A program made the position numbers and the translations under genes. A stretch of DNA of 64,000 nucleotides, from assembly GCF_050633125.1 (NCBI RefSeq), contig NZ_JBOEFX010000112.1:1-64000 (forward strand), read 5' to 3'. Of the stretch, positions 8,332 to 19,100 are shown piece after piece. Within the stretch, counting starts at the first letter, position 1, and every line of letters starts with the position of its first letter. Under the pieces are notes generated by a model that was given only the letters and a program-made list of their open reading frames with translations, ran no database searches and was not told the DNA's origin. Source of the DNA: Lewinella sp050633125. GTDB taxonomy: Bacteria > Bacteroidota > Bacteroidia > Chitinophagales > Saprospiraceae.

Positions 8332-11300
8332 ATTTCAAATGAAGCATTTGTCACCGATGCACAAGTTGTATCTGGATCTACCGCAATTGCTCTGATAACA
8401 TAACTATTACTAAAATCGGTTCGGAAATTCGTCTCTACTTGGGAATCGGATAGAATAGCTGGGAAAGCGTATTCTACCACCCATAACATTGGTCGTTCTC
8501 CCACATTATTAGCAAATAAGAGAAGTTGATTATCAGAAATATCAAAGCTAATTTCCAGCGAATCAGGCTCCGTACATAACTCCTGCGGAGGGTTATTAGG
8601 GTTACAACGATCGCGGATAATGCAATTATAGGCAGGTAGTCTGCCTCCTCCTTCAAATTCCTGGCCACCGTCAATGATTACGATTTCGCGTACTTCACTC
8701 CCTGATTCCCGGTATTGCCAGAAACGACGGTAGTCATGTTTTCCTACTGAAGCGCCTGAGAAACTTACTTCAATTTCAATAACATAAGAATGGCAACTAT
8801 AATGCTCAATTCGCAGCGTCGTGAAATTATCTACCCCTGAAGGATCATAAGTAAGAAGAATAACTGCTTCCTCAGGGCTACCGAATGTATTCCCTAATAC
8901 TGATTGAATGAACTCATTCGCGGCAGGCATTCGGCTGTTCCAGAAACTGCTAAACACGCTCGCCGTTGTGAAATCGCCGCCTGGGTTTAGTATCTCGGTA
9001 AGTTGTCCTAGCTGTGCTGCATTAAAATTAATAGCCTGACCAGGTTGATCACCAATAACGGTAAAGGTATTGACCCGAAGTTGTACTCTTTGATATCGCA
9101 TACTGGTATTTGGATTGCGCTGCATCCAGAATGGATGTCCACATTCTCTGGTAATACCATTACAAGGCAGGCCACAGCCTTGCTCACAAACAACCGGTTT
9201 CACATTAAATCGTTGTTCACAAGCTGGGTTGCTACTGTCTTCTACGACCACCTCGCCGCCTTGACCACTTGGGAAGGTTGCAAAGCCTACGTTTTCTCCT
9301 AGCGGCACTTCATAAGTTTGGCCATTGGCAATGACCCGATAAGGCGGGCGACCACCATCAATAAAGATTTCTACCCGGAAATTCTGGCCATCCTCGTCGC
9401 AGACAGTTGCACCAGGGTCAATAACCAATTGTGGTACCAATTCTATGGTACGTCGTACAGAGATGGTTCCTTCTGCATCCCTGATTTGTACTTGAGTGCC
9501 ATTATTTACAGCGATGGGATCTTCTGCTAATGCCAGCCAATTTACACCTCCGTCCAGAGAATAATCATAAGGAGGAGTACCTCCTGTAGGTGAAATCAAC
9601 ACAAGGCCGGTATTATTCGGTGTTGTACAACCGACCTGTTCCCAGCTAAAAGTAGGTGGCTCTTTGGGCAATACAAACTGTACCGGCGTACAGTCGGAAC
9701 AGCACAAATAAGGCAAATAAAAATCTGCAATTACTGTTCCCACTGCCAGATCGGCAAAACGCCCAAGTTCTGTAGTATCATCCTCGGGAACGCCCAGGTC
9801 GATCTCTAGAATTGTATTTTCATTAACCGCAATCACTTCACGGCTCCCAATACCAGGCATCAATACCTCCAGACGGGCAGGTAAGCTGTTTACGACCAAC
9901 GAAAAGTTGCCATCAAAATCAGTTACAGTGCCCGAGGTCGTACCAACTTGAATAATTGTCACACCAACAAGCACCTCTCCATTTGCTACAACCCGGCCTC
10001 GAATGGTGAAATTACCTTGCCTAATGGGCACATCATCTGGTTGGTCATCACCGTGATAGACCATGACAAAGGTTCCACCCATTGGTACGCCAGCTTTGTG
10101 CTGAATCCCCGGATGTTGGTCCGTAAATTTAGCAAACAACAGCTGCTCTCGTATTTTATTGACACGATCCTGGTATTCATCAAAAATACGCTGGAAGGAT
10201 TCCAGTTTACAGGAAAAAAGTACATGATCCATTTGATCAGAAAACTCCTCCAGGTCGAGTTGGTCGCTGTTATTATCACCGGAAGTCGCATCATTGGTGA
10301 GTTGCAGAATAAAATTATTGAGCACCTGCATCAAGCCTAGCAGGGCATTGTGCTGCTGCCGGAAGGCCGTCATATCCAGTTGGGATACGTTTGCCGGTAG
10401 GGACGAAGCAAGTTTTACGAGATTAAAAATAAACAGGACATGGTAAATGTACACCGAGTCCAAGTTCCCCAAATAGGGGGCGCTAGCCGTATGCTGACTC
10501 AGATGTTCTTCATAATAAGCACCAATAGAGTTGTCGAAATAGCGGAAATTTGGCGCACATTGCTGAAGAAACGGAAGCTGTGGTACCCGATTACCGAAAG
10601 CCTGAGCTGGAGTTTGGCTAGGCAAAATCGGCGTCAGGTAAAACCGTTTCACCGCTTCGCAAAGCTGACAAATCAATTCTTCCCGAAAGGCATGATAAAG
10701 CGCGTCCAAATCCTGAAAATGGCAATCTTCCACTTCTGTAGGCAAAGGGATTGTATCCGCATTGAAGCCGGATTCCAAGGCAACAATGTCTATCGGTAGC
10801 CGATTGCGGTCTTTTTGCGATAGCAACTCATGGAGTACCTGCACATAGTTTTGGCCAACGTGCCCTTCTATCCGAAGGAAATTGTTTGGTTCCAAATCAT
10901 ATTGCAGTGGGAAACGAACAAACAGATCCGTCGTATTCCATGCATTGGAACGATAGCCCAAGTTATGCCGGGCCTTTCCCTGGCGAGTCAGGTGATAACT
11001 CCACTGCTCGTACAAAGGCACCGGGCGATAATGATAAGGAATTGCTTTCCGTGACAAGGGGCCTCCCAACAAACTAGGAGTAATCTTGATACTGGTTGAT
11101 AGTCTTGGCCTAAAGGCGGTAAGCAATTGGGGACGAACAAAAGTGAAATTCTCAAAAGGTGTAAATACCCCCGGCTGCAAGACTGCCGTAACCGGGCGGA
11201 TATTTCCAACATTAAATCCTACCAGCGAGCTTACATTTGGAGGTAACTCCAGCCCCTGCACCAAGCTCACTAAACGAGCAAACAACAGCCGCAATTCAGC

Positions 11301-12416
11301 CATAGCCCCCTGCTGGCGCGTAAATAACGGCGAAGGCACAAAACTATGGCGGTAACTATTATCGATAGGCTCGACACCCAGATTACCTGCAAATAGATGC
11401 CTTTTAAACAAACGACTATCCGGACAACACAGTCCCAACACTTCCAATCCCCGAAGGCGAAATTCTTCGTAAGCCTGAATAATAGTGTCCAGATGGTCAT
11501 AATAATATTGGTACCAAAGATATTGCCCACTGGTTTCTATGCTATGATCATAGAGAAAAGCCCAATTGGTAGCCAGGTTGGCAAACGGATTGGTCTCAAA
11601 ATCTACGAGCAAGGGAGCAAAAGCCTGGTGAGCAGCACTTAGCGCATTGGCGACGCCCTCTACCACGGGTTGGTTCATTGCCAACTGGAAGGCTGTAAAA
11701 ATAGAACTGGTGCTTCCTAGGTTGGTCGCAGCAACATCAAAACGAGGCAACTTAAGCGTTGGTAAGCCCAAACGATTACTCATCGAGTCTGCCAGACTAA
11801 AGTAAGCTTCTGCTTCTGGCCCCAAGGCACGAATCCGAGACTGTAGCAAGTCAATATCCTGCTTACGTATCAGTAGTGGCCGGATGGTTGCCGTTACGGT
11901 AGATCCTTTATCATTACAAGAATTGGGGGCACAATTTCGGTTGCTTTCCGCCTCACATTCCAGGAATAGCACCAGAATTTTCTCATCACCTTCCCCCGGT
12001 ATTTGGTTAACGCCTTGCAAGAAGTCACGGCTTACCCTAACCGCCGTAGCATCATTATTTCGATCTGCTGTCAGTTCCCAAATAGGAAACGGTGTAAATG
12101 GGTTGTTGCCACTTCCAAATTCCCGATAAGGGAGCGCATCTGGCACTTCGTAAGGGCGATACCATTCCAAAGCAGCTTGAGTGCCCCAGGTGATAAGGTA
12201 ACCTTCGGAGGTCACCCCACATCCTTTGCTGATCTGGATACTATCGCCACTATCGGCGATGGATGGCTCCAAACCACAGACAATGCCAATCCCGATCAGG
12301 TTGGTGCGCGTGAGGCGTTCCTGTTCATCGAGGTAATTAAATAGCTGATTGAGATGCTCATTGGAAAGCACCTGATTGGCTTCAAAAAACGGATAGGAAA
12401 TGTTTACTGGTAACAT
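8328..12416 (-). CDS. large modular eCIS protein, candidate fibre or baseplate-peripheral protein (Afp13 position)
   Basis: The protein has 1362 residues and no signal peptide, as expected for an eCIS part released by lysis. The first 780 residues are a mostly helical and beta region that I do not recognise outside Bacteroidota eCIS loci. Residues about 800-880 form a CarboxypepD_reg-like beta-sandwich (NFTIRGRVV, then TDFDGNFSL), the fold usually found at the N-terminus of TonB-dependent receptors. It is followed by a CCSDC cysteine cluster and SprB/PKD-like modules with GGTPPYDYSLDGG and GGRPPYRV. The final 250 residues include more Cys-rich segments. Its position between the baseplate gene and the tape measure is where Afp clusters carry the tail fibre. 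A receptor-binding role is inference. Confidence 0.6.
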   Translation of the reverse strand: MLPVNISYPFFEANQVLSNEHLNQLFNYLDEQERLTRTNLIGIGIVCGLEPSIADSGDSIQISKGCGVTSEGYLITWGTQAALEWYRPYEVPDALPYREFGSGNNPFTPFPIWELTADRNNDATAVRVSRDFLQGVNQIPGEGDEKILVLFLECEAESNRNCAPNSCNDKGSTVTATIRPLLIRKQDIDLLQSRIRALGPEAEAYFSLADSMSNRLGLPTLKLPRFDVAATNLGSTSSIFTAFQLAMNQPVVEGVANALSAAHQAFAPLLVDFETNPFANLATNWAFLYDHSIETSGQYLWYQYYYDHLDTIIQAYEEFRLRGLEVLGLCCPDSRLFKRHLFAGNLGVEPIDNSYRHSFVPSPLFTRQQGAMAELRLLFARLVSLVQGLELPPNVSSLVGFNVGNIRPVTAVLQPGVFTPFENFTFVRPQLLTAFRPRLSTSIKITPSLLGGPLSRKAIPYHYRPVPLYEQWSYHLTRQGKARHNLGYRSNAWNTTDLFVRFPLQYDLEPNNFLRIEGHVGQNYVQVLHELLSQKDRNRLPIDIVALESGFNADTIPLPTEVEDCHFQDLDALYHAFREELICQLCEAVKRFYLTPILPSQTPAQAFGNRVPQLPFLQQCAPNFRYFDNSIGAYYEEHLSQHTASAPYLGNLDSVYIYHVLFIFNLVKLASSLPANVSQLDMTAFRQQHNALLGLMQVLNNFILQLTNDATSGDNNSDQLDLEEFSDQMDHVLFSCKLESFQRIFDEYQDRVNKIREQLLFAKFTDQHPGIQHKAGVPMGGTFVMVYHGDDQPDDVPIRQGNFTIRGRVVANGEVLVGVTIIQVGTTSGTVTDFDGNFSLVVNSLPARLEVLMPGIGSREVIAVNENTILEIDLGVPEDDTTELGRFADLAVGTVIADFYLPYLCCSDCTPVQFVLPKEPPTFSWEQVGCTTPNNTGLVLISPTGGTPPYDYSLDGGVNWLALAEDPIAVNNGTQVQIRDAEGTISVRRTIELVPQLVIDPGATVCDEDGQNFRVEIFIDGGRPPYRVIANGQTYEVPLGENVGFATFPSGQGGEVVVEDSSNPACEQRFNVKPVVCEQGCGLPCNGITRECGHPFWMQRNPNTSMRYQRVQLRVNTFTVIGDQPGQAINFNAAQLGQLTEILNPGGDFTTASVFSSFWNSRMPAANEFIQSVLGNTFGSPEEAVILLTYDPSGVDNFTTLRIEHYSCHSYVIEIEVSFSGASVGKHDYRRFWQYRESGSEVREIVIIDGGQEFEGGGRLPAYNCIIRDRCNPNNPPQELCTEPDSLEISFDISDNQLLLFANNVGERPMLWVVEYAFPAILSDSQVETNFRTDFSNSYVIRAIAVDPDTTCASVTNASFEI

Positions 12417-12430
12417 ATCACTTGAGGGCT

Positions 12431-15400
12431 TTAGAGGGTACCAAGAATGGTGTTATCTAATCGAACAGGATTATCATCGCTACCATCATCACAATCGTGT
12501 AAGGTGGCTGTCGGGTAAATACTGGTCAGGTCGGAAAAAATTCGCAGAAGTACTTCATGCCGGTAGGCTACTGCTATCCACTCGGAATAGTAGGCCAGCC
12601 AACGTTGGAGAAGGTCGTCCCAGCGTTCATCGTTTGCATCAAGCCCCTGAAGTGGGCAAAATGAGGGATCGTTAGTAAGTGCGGTCGTTAAATCACTGCG
12701 GAAGGGTTGCCATACTTCTGCATCAATACGGCTTGCCAGGCTGGGGATATCCGCCAGATCAGCTTCTTCTTCCACCAGGCTGCTGATCCAATTCCGGAAA
12801 CGGTCTCCGAAATAAGCCAGCAATAACTCGGCACAGTGGCAATTGTTTTCTTGCCCAGTTGTGCTTTGCAGCCACAACTCGGTTTGTCTTTGTAGTTGGG
12901 CGTTGAGGGGCTGCCATAAGAAAGGGCTATTAGCTTCCAGCCAGTTGCACCAGGCGATCTCAAAGCGGTCAAACTGGTGGGCTTGGACCGCCAAAGTCAC
13001 GAAATGATCCAGCAAAAGATCATGAAGGGTATCCCAAGCCTCATCGGTGCCCAAGCAAGGGAAATCTGACGATGCTAAATCTGCAAAAAGTATCCGCAGG
13101 TCCTGTGCCCAAGCGGCATAAGGACGGTAGGTAAGCAACCTGCTTTCCATCCAGGGCTGAAACAAGGCATCGAAGCCATCGTACAGCTCTACTGCGCAAC
13201 TACAAGCTGCTGCTTCCTGTTCTGCACCAAAGAAGGGCAGCAAAACATTGCTTAATTGAGAAAATATAGGCGCACACTCGTCTTTCTCGACCGTTCGGTT
13301 GCCTACCCAACAAATTTTGGGCAGCAAATAAGAAGGCGTCTCCCTGCGAATGGTTTGATCGGCAAATTGCCGTAAATCAATATCGTAGCTAAAGGGTGCC
13401 AAACTTCCTTGCAGAACGTACGTTAATCGGAAAGAATAAGGGTCTTCCTCGCCGCAGTGGGTACAATCATCGGGCAGGCAAACGGGCATTAACGGGCTCC
13501 CCGGAAATACCGGACGTAGCAACAAATGCTCGACTGGAAACAGCCGTTCTTTTGCCAAAATATCAGTAGCAAATGCAATTACATCTGCAGCTACCACACC
13601 AGTGGCCAGCATAGCAATCGGCAAGCCGTTTTCATCTTCAAGTATAGGGTCACCGTTGCCGTCGGTGCCGTACCGACTCAAGGTGGTACTATTGGCAATG
13701 ATATCTCCAATCAGTGCCCAGGTGAGGTCTTCCGCAGCTTCACCCGTGGTAGCGGTAATTACGTCCACTTCTTCTAGCAGCAAGCCCGCTCCGCTGACAC
13801 GCGTATCGTTGAGCGTAAAGCTCGCTTCAAAAACACCCTGGTTATTGGTAATCTCTACCGCAAAATAGGCCCGTAGCGTCTCCATTCCCAGTAGGCGACT
13901 TATTCGGTCACTTATTCCTGCCTGGTTGCGGGGATCACACCAACGACCGTCATAGCGGTAATTAAAAGCCCGGCCTCTATCAGCACTGATTCGCGGATAA
14001 AAGCGCAGGAAACGAATCTTGTCCCGGATCAATTTATCCGCAGCAAAGGGTATCCGGTCTTCATTGGCGTGAAGCATCAAGGCGTAATCCCGAAATTGCT
14101 CTCCGAAGCGAGCCAAAAGGTGATCTAAAAACCGATTACGACGGTCTTGAAAAACCGCTGCCGATTCGGTAATTTCCCGAAGGTTGTCTTCAGTGGCTTG
14201 TGCCGTTACCAAATCCGTATAATCAGCAATTTCCGTTGGAACGGCTGCTGCATCAAAGAAATGAGAAAAGTAAGTTCGGTCTACTGTTTCATCGGTCGAA
14301 AAGAGGTCTGGCGTGTGCGCCAATTGCTCCGTCATATCCGCCAAAAGCTGTTCAAACGGCAACAAGTACCCCTTTAGTTGGTGAGCTTGCGAACGTCGGG
14401 CGTCGGTAGCACGTGGTGGCAAGCCAACCGTACCGATACCGTAAGTTTGTGGTAGTGTGTGCTGCACAGGTTCATAGTTGGCCAAATCACGGTGTACGCC
14501 TACGGGGATTGGAAAATCACGCTCCGCCAACGGTAGTTTACCGCCAATATCAGTGCTTCGCAGCTGGGCCAAAATCGCCCGTACCTCGTCCATTCTGGCG
14601 AGGAAGGGCAAACCGTTTTTATAAAACAAAACCCTTGATGCTTCCTGATAAAGCTGAGCGATATGCAACGCCCGAACAGGAATGCTCCAACTATGGGAAG
14701 GCATAATCGGATTCCCTTCGTCATCGTAACGCGTAAATTGTACCTGCTGGATAGCAATGACGCCGGGAATGTCCATCAATTTATTGTACAAATCAGAAAT
14801 ATGAATGACGGAACGTAGCTGTGCCGCCTCTAGGTCTTCTTCCTTGATGAATCCATTCTCCAAGGCGGGGCCTATAAATATATCTTCGGTCGCTAAACCT
14901 TCCGCCGTCAATTCCGAAAGGGTATGAAATGGCACTTTAGGATTGAAATGCGTTTCAATCAGGTAGAAGATGTTTGCCAGCACAAATTCGATATCGGCAT
15001 CTGGTGTAAGTTCTACATCCGCACAAAAAGCGACATCCTCTGTTTGGATACCCTGAATACGGCAGTAATCTTCCCCCAAGTTGCGGAGTTGATGTAATTG
15101 GTGTCGGGCCTCCCCTACTGCTACTTCAACCGCCTGTAGTTTTCTGCGGTAACGATCTATTAATCCGCCAGCGGCAGCATTTTCAAAAACAAAAGACTTC
15201 AAATCCTCCACATTCAAGACCCGTTTTACGCCCTCGCGGGGAGAGAAAAAGCGCACAGGTACACTGTTCAATTCCAAACTGTGATTGTCACCATTTACCT
15301 GAAAAGGAATGACAAGATCAAGGTAAAAGACATTGCGCCAGCCCTGTAGGAGGCCCTGATTAGCCGTGGTTACTTCCTCTGTAGTAGTTCGGTCACGAGA

Positions 15401-16165
15401 AAATCGCGTCACTCGAATACCTTCATCCGTTGGTTGCCCTTCGTTCAGGGTATTATCACTATCCACTTCAAGCATAAAGCTGGGGTCGGTAGAGATAAAC
15501 GCTGCGTACAACTCTGGTTGTTCTTTAGACCAATCAGGAAATCGGATTTCGATGGTTAATGCCGCCAAATCCGGCTCACCAATGTCAATATTCAGGGTCT
15601 GGACGAGCTTGCGGTTATTCAGATCACCTAGCTCCGCATCTACTTCCAATTGTAGTAAAACGTCATATAGTCCTTTGACAAAAACGGGGTGCTCATGCCC
15701 TCCTCCTGTCAGGTTTTTGGGCAACAATCGCCACTGGGGAGCATGGTAGAGTTGGCTGTCCTTGCATTCTGCATAGACGGTCGTTTCACAAGCACATTCT
15801 TTACAGAGCAGCCAGGCATTCCGCAAACGCGGTAAATCAATGAGTGATTTCCTAAAATCATTGACTGTAACAGGATTGTTAGTCAGTATCCGCCGAGCGG
15901 TAAACAGCGCCTGCCGGAAGCTGATATAACCACTTTGTTCGGTAAGAATATCAGCAATGTCAAACCCGGTACGATACCCCAATTCACTGATGGTGTAAGC
16001 CAAAGCTTCCATCAGGGTAATCCCCGGATCATGAGCGTTGTAGTCGGTCCACTGCTCATTACCCAACTCCTGGACGGCAGAAAACCCTTCGGCGCGCAGG
16101 GCCCGATAATCTTCCGCTGGTGGCAGTTGCGGATCCTTTAATATGGTCAGGGTCGAATCACTCAT
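12431..16165 (-). CDS. eCIS baseplate protein, Afp12-like
   Basis: The protein has 1244 residues. The N-terminal motif TDYNAHDPGITLMEALAYT, followed by ISELGYR, is the signature of baseplate J/gpI-type wedge proteins. The middle holds long helices and beta insertions, and cysteine pairs (CLPDDCTHC and CSC segments) could bind metal. It overlaps the upstream Afp11-like gene by 4 bases (16162-16165). In Afp and PVC particles two proteins of this type form the heterodimeric wedge around the spike. It is larger than many Afp12 relatives, with extra domains mainly after residue 850. The family call is confident; details of the added domains are not. Confidence 0.8.
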   Translation of the reverse strand: MSDSTLTILKDPQLPPAEDYRALRAEGFSAVQELGNEQWTDYNAHDPGITLMEALAYTISELGYRTGFDIADILTEQSGYISFRQALFTARRILTNNPVTVNDFRKSLIDLPRLRNAWLLCKECACETTVYAECKDSQLYHAPQWRLLPKNLTGGGHEHPVFVKGLYDVLLQLEVDAELGDLNNRKLVQTLNIDIGEPDLAALTIEIRFPDWSKEQPELYAAFISTDPSFMLEVDSDNTLNEGQPTDEGIRVTRFSRDRTTTEEVTTANQGLLQGWRNVFYLDLVIPFQVNGDNHSLELNSVPVRFFSPREGVKRVLNVEDLKSFVFENAAAGGLIDRYRRKLQAVEVAVGEARHQLHQLRNLGEDYCRIQGIQTEDVAFCADVELTPDADIEFVLANIFYLIETHFNPKVPFHTLSELTAEGLATEDIFIGPALENGFIKEEDLEAAQLRSVIHISDLYNKLMDIPGVIAIQQVQFTRYDDEGNPIMPSHSWSIPVRALHIAQLYQEASRVLFYKNGLPFLARMDEVRAILAQLRSTDIGGKLPLAERDFPIPVGVHRDLANYEPVQHTLPQTYGIGTVGLPPRATDARRSQAHQLKGYLLPFEQLLADMTEQLAHTPDLFSTDETVDRTYFSHFFDAAAVPTEIADYTDLVTAQATEDNLREITESAAVFQDRRNRFLDHLLARFGEQFRDYALMLHANEDRIPFAADKLIRDKIRFLRFYPRISADRGRAFNYRYDGRWCDPRNQAGISDRISRLLGMETLRAYFAVEITNNQGVFEASFTLNDTRVSGAGLLLEEVDVITATTGEAAEDLTWALIGDIIANSTTLSRYGTDGNGDPILEDENGLPIAMLATGVVAADVIAFATDILAKERLFPVEHLLLRPVFPGSPLMPVCLPDDCTHCGEEDPYSFRLTYVLQGSLAPFSYDIDLRQFADQTIRRETPSYLLPKICWVGNRTVEKDECAPIFSQLSNVLLPFFGAEQEAAACSCAVELYDGFDALFQPWMESRLLTYRPYAAWAQDLRILFADLASSDFPCLGTDEAWDTLHDLLLDHFVTLAVQAHQFDRFEIAWCNWLEANSPFLWQPLNAQLQRQTELWLQSTTGQENNCHCAELLLAYFGDRFRNWISSLVEEEADLADIPSLASRIDAEVWQPFRSDLTTALTNDPSFCPLQGLDANDERWDDLLQRWLAYYSEWIAVAYRHEVLLRIFSDLTSIYPTATLHDCDDGSDDNPVRLDNTILGTL

Positions 16166-19100
16166 GCGTCTCGGTTATCTAGGATGATGTTATTGGGTGT
16201 TCCGGTTAGCTGTGGTTGGCAACCACAATCTTCTGTCCATTCGTTATCGGTAGTTCCTTCGATGATCTCAATGTCGTGCTTGCGTGCCGATACCAGAATC
16301 GCCACTTGCTTGGTAGGGCGTACCATTTCTACATCGCGTTGCAGCGGATCAAGGGTATGGTTCAAAATCAGGTCTTCAACGTAATCTACATAGGGCCGTT
16401 CTTCAATAAAATTGACCAATACAGACTTGTGCATTTTACCTCCAAATTCGATCTCAGCACCACTTCCTGTAGCCCAAGGGGAGAGAAAATTGAGGATTTC
16501 CTGGTTGAGGAGTTCTTCATAAAAAGTTTCGTCCAAACCATCAAATAACCGCACCTTAAAACTGGCGACAACGGGCTCGAAGATGGGGTTCCGTACGTGT
16601 AACGTAGCTTGGCAAGACATCCGCTTTTTCAGGAAAGCCGCCATCGCTTCTAAATCAGCCAAGCTCACGTAAGGCCGCAAAGGATCAACAGCTCCTTGGT
16701 TCTGGAGGTCTGCAATGCCTACAATGGTTACATGCCCAGGTGCCAATTCCCGGTACGTCGGTTGGGGACTACCCGATTCATACCGCAGGTGGTTGAGGCA
16801 TTTTACTTTATGAAGCTGGGGAAATTTTTGCAGTAATAAGCGTTCATAATCCCACATATTGATGGCGCGATCCTTGTGCCGAAGGCGTTCACTGGTGCGG
16901 GTATAATAAGCCGATGGTAGTTCTTCTGCGCTTCCACCGTAAGTGGCATACGGTTGCGCTACTTTCTTGACAGCTCCCACTGCTTGGCGCAATTTGGCGA
17001 TGGTTCCTGCAGGTAAAGGCAATGCCCCCAACTGCGGATCGTTCTGGTTGTCGATCATGGCTACGGCCATACCTTGGGCATATACCCCAACAATCTGATT
17101 GACCGCATCTACTGCCGTCTCAACGGTGGCGCACAACCATGCTTTACCTGTGGGCAAGAGCGTATTATCCTCATTAATATCAGCAGGAATGCTCAGGCGT
17201 ACCAGCCCACTTTGCAACAAGCCCTGTGTACCATCACTTATTTCCCTTTCGGTAAAAGGCACCCATTCGTTTTGACGGAGATACCACCACCTCAGGTGAG
17301 GCTTAGGCTTTGCCAACAATGGATCGGCTGTGCCAGCTGCCACCTGAATGAGGAGCGAAAGCACCTGCGGAGCCTGTAGCCCTTCCACGCCGATCAACCA
17401 CTCTCCGCCGTCTTTGCCGACATTATTGACAGGGCCATCAGGCGTAGAGGTATTGTACTGACTCACCAGCATGGGTAGTAAAGCCGTTGGCCCAGCGGTG
17501 GGTTGCTTCTCGGCCTCCCCAAAAGGATGCAGGTGAAAAAATTCCGCCGTCAAATCCTTATAAGCAGCAGGATTATTGAGCGTAATTTCCTGAGTAGCCG
17601 TGTAATCCAATTCTACATCCAACAACTGTGGATCATACAATGATTTGGGCAGGGCAGGATCAGCTCCGGTGCCCTTGGCATAAGCAGCCAGCGCAAGCGG
17701 GTATTTCGCATGCCCCCAATCGCCACTTAGGGAAAACCGAAGGAAACCACTGGTAGCTTGATTAGAGTAAGGCTGATTATTCGAAAAATCAGGAACAATG
17801 ATGCTGTTAGCCCCCAGCTCGATAGCGTTTGTATTTCCCTCCGAAAGTTCAACAGCGGTGGTCGAAGTACCGGGGAGGATATTTTTATCAACCGTGCCCG
17901 ACCAGGCTCCACTCACCAAAGTACTCAATTGGGTACTTGCTGCTACCCCACTAGTTGTATCCTGATAATAGTTGCTCGTACTTTTCTTCTCTTTCCATGT
18001 TAGCCGAAGACCTATCACCGATGCTTTTTGAAAGACTTCTTTATCGCCCAAAATGAATACAGCGCCAGCGCCAGGTGCTGGCCCGAAAGGATGAAAAGGT
18101 TTGCTGGCATCCAAAGGGCCCGTACTGCCGCTAAGGGCCATATCCCTTTTTCCGGTTACATCTACCTTCAACGAAAGGCTGGCAGCTTTTAGATTTTTAA
18201 TAGCCTGGTAAGGAAATGGCACGTTATTTTCGTGTACCAATTCTGCTTTCAGCATCGGGAAATCCGTTTGAAAAGCTCCGCCGTGAATCTTTGCCTGGTA
18301 CGGCAAAATAGCGGGGTCATCGCCCTCAATGGTCCACTCCAATCGGTACCGACCATCCTCCGGGTCTTGATCAACCGTAATTGTTTTTTCCAACCAGCCT
18401 TTTTCGGTCGTGAGGCTTAGCTTAAATTTAACATCAGCCAGCGCATTCATGCCGCTCCCATTAAACTTAAGGCTGATGGTACGGCTTCCTTGTTTCAGGT
18501 ATAGATAATTGGAAGCTATTGCAAAACCAATCCGGGCAGTGGGCATTTTAATATCCCAGGTCGTCGCATCATCTCCTACTTCTTTATTCCCAAAAGGATG
18601 CCATCGGCCATCGGCACTGGTCAGTTCTTCTTCGCCTAAACCATCGGCAGAATTGCTTACGGGAGATGCAAAATAGCGGTTCCGATCACGGCTTTTATAA
18701 ATGGGGCGCTCTGGGTCACCAAAGCTGTATGCTGCTATATCATTGGGTGCTTTGAAAATGCTTCGAAGGTCTGTCACCTTGGCTTTATTGGCAACAAAGT
18801 CTTCTGTTGCAGCAAAAATAATTTCTTGCCCAGTGGCATCTTTTCCTGCCTTAAAGGTCACACCTGCCGCCAGTAAATGCTTATCTACTTGTTTGGCCAA
18901 CTCTACTGTAAGAAATGCTTTCGGTGGCTTTCCTGGGGCAAATTTCAAACGTAGTACACGCTCGTAGTAAAAACGGAGGTGTCTATCCGTCAGGGTGTTG
19001 AGGTAAGCCTGTTCTTTGGATAGCAATCGCAGAAATGCCAAAAAAAGAGCGAAATGCGGTTCATGCTTATTCCAATTGTACAACAAGGATTCCAAAGCCT

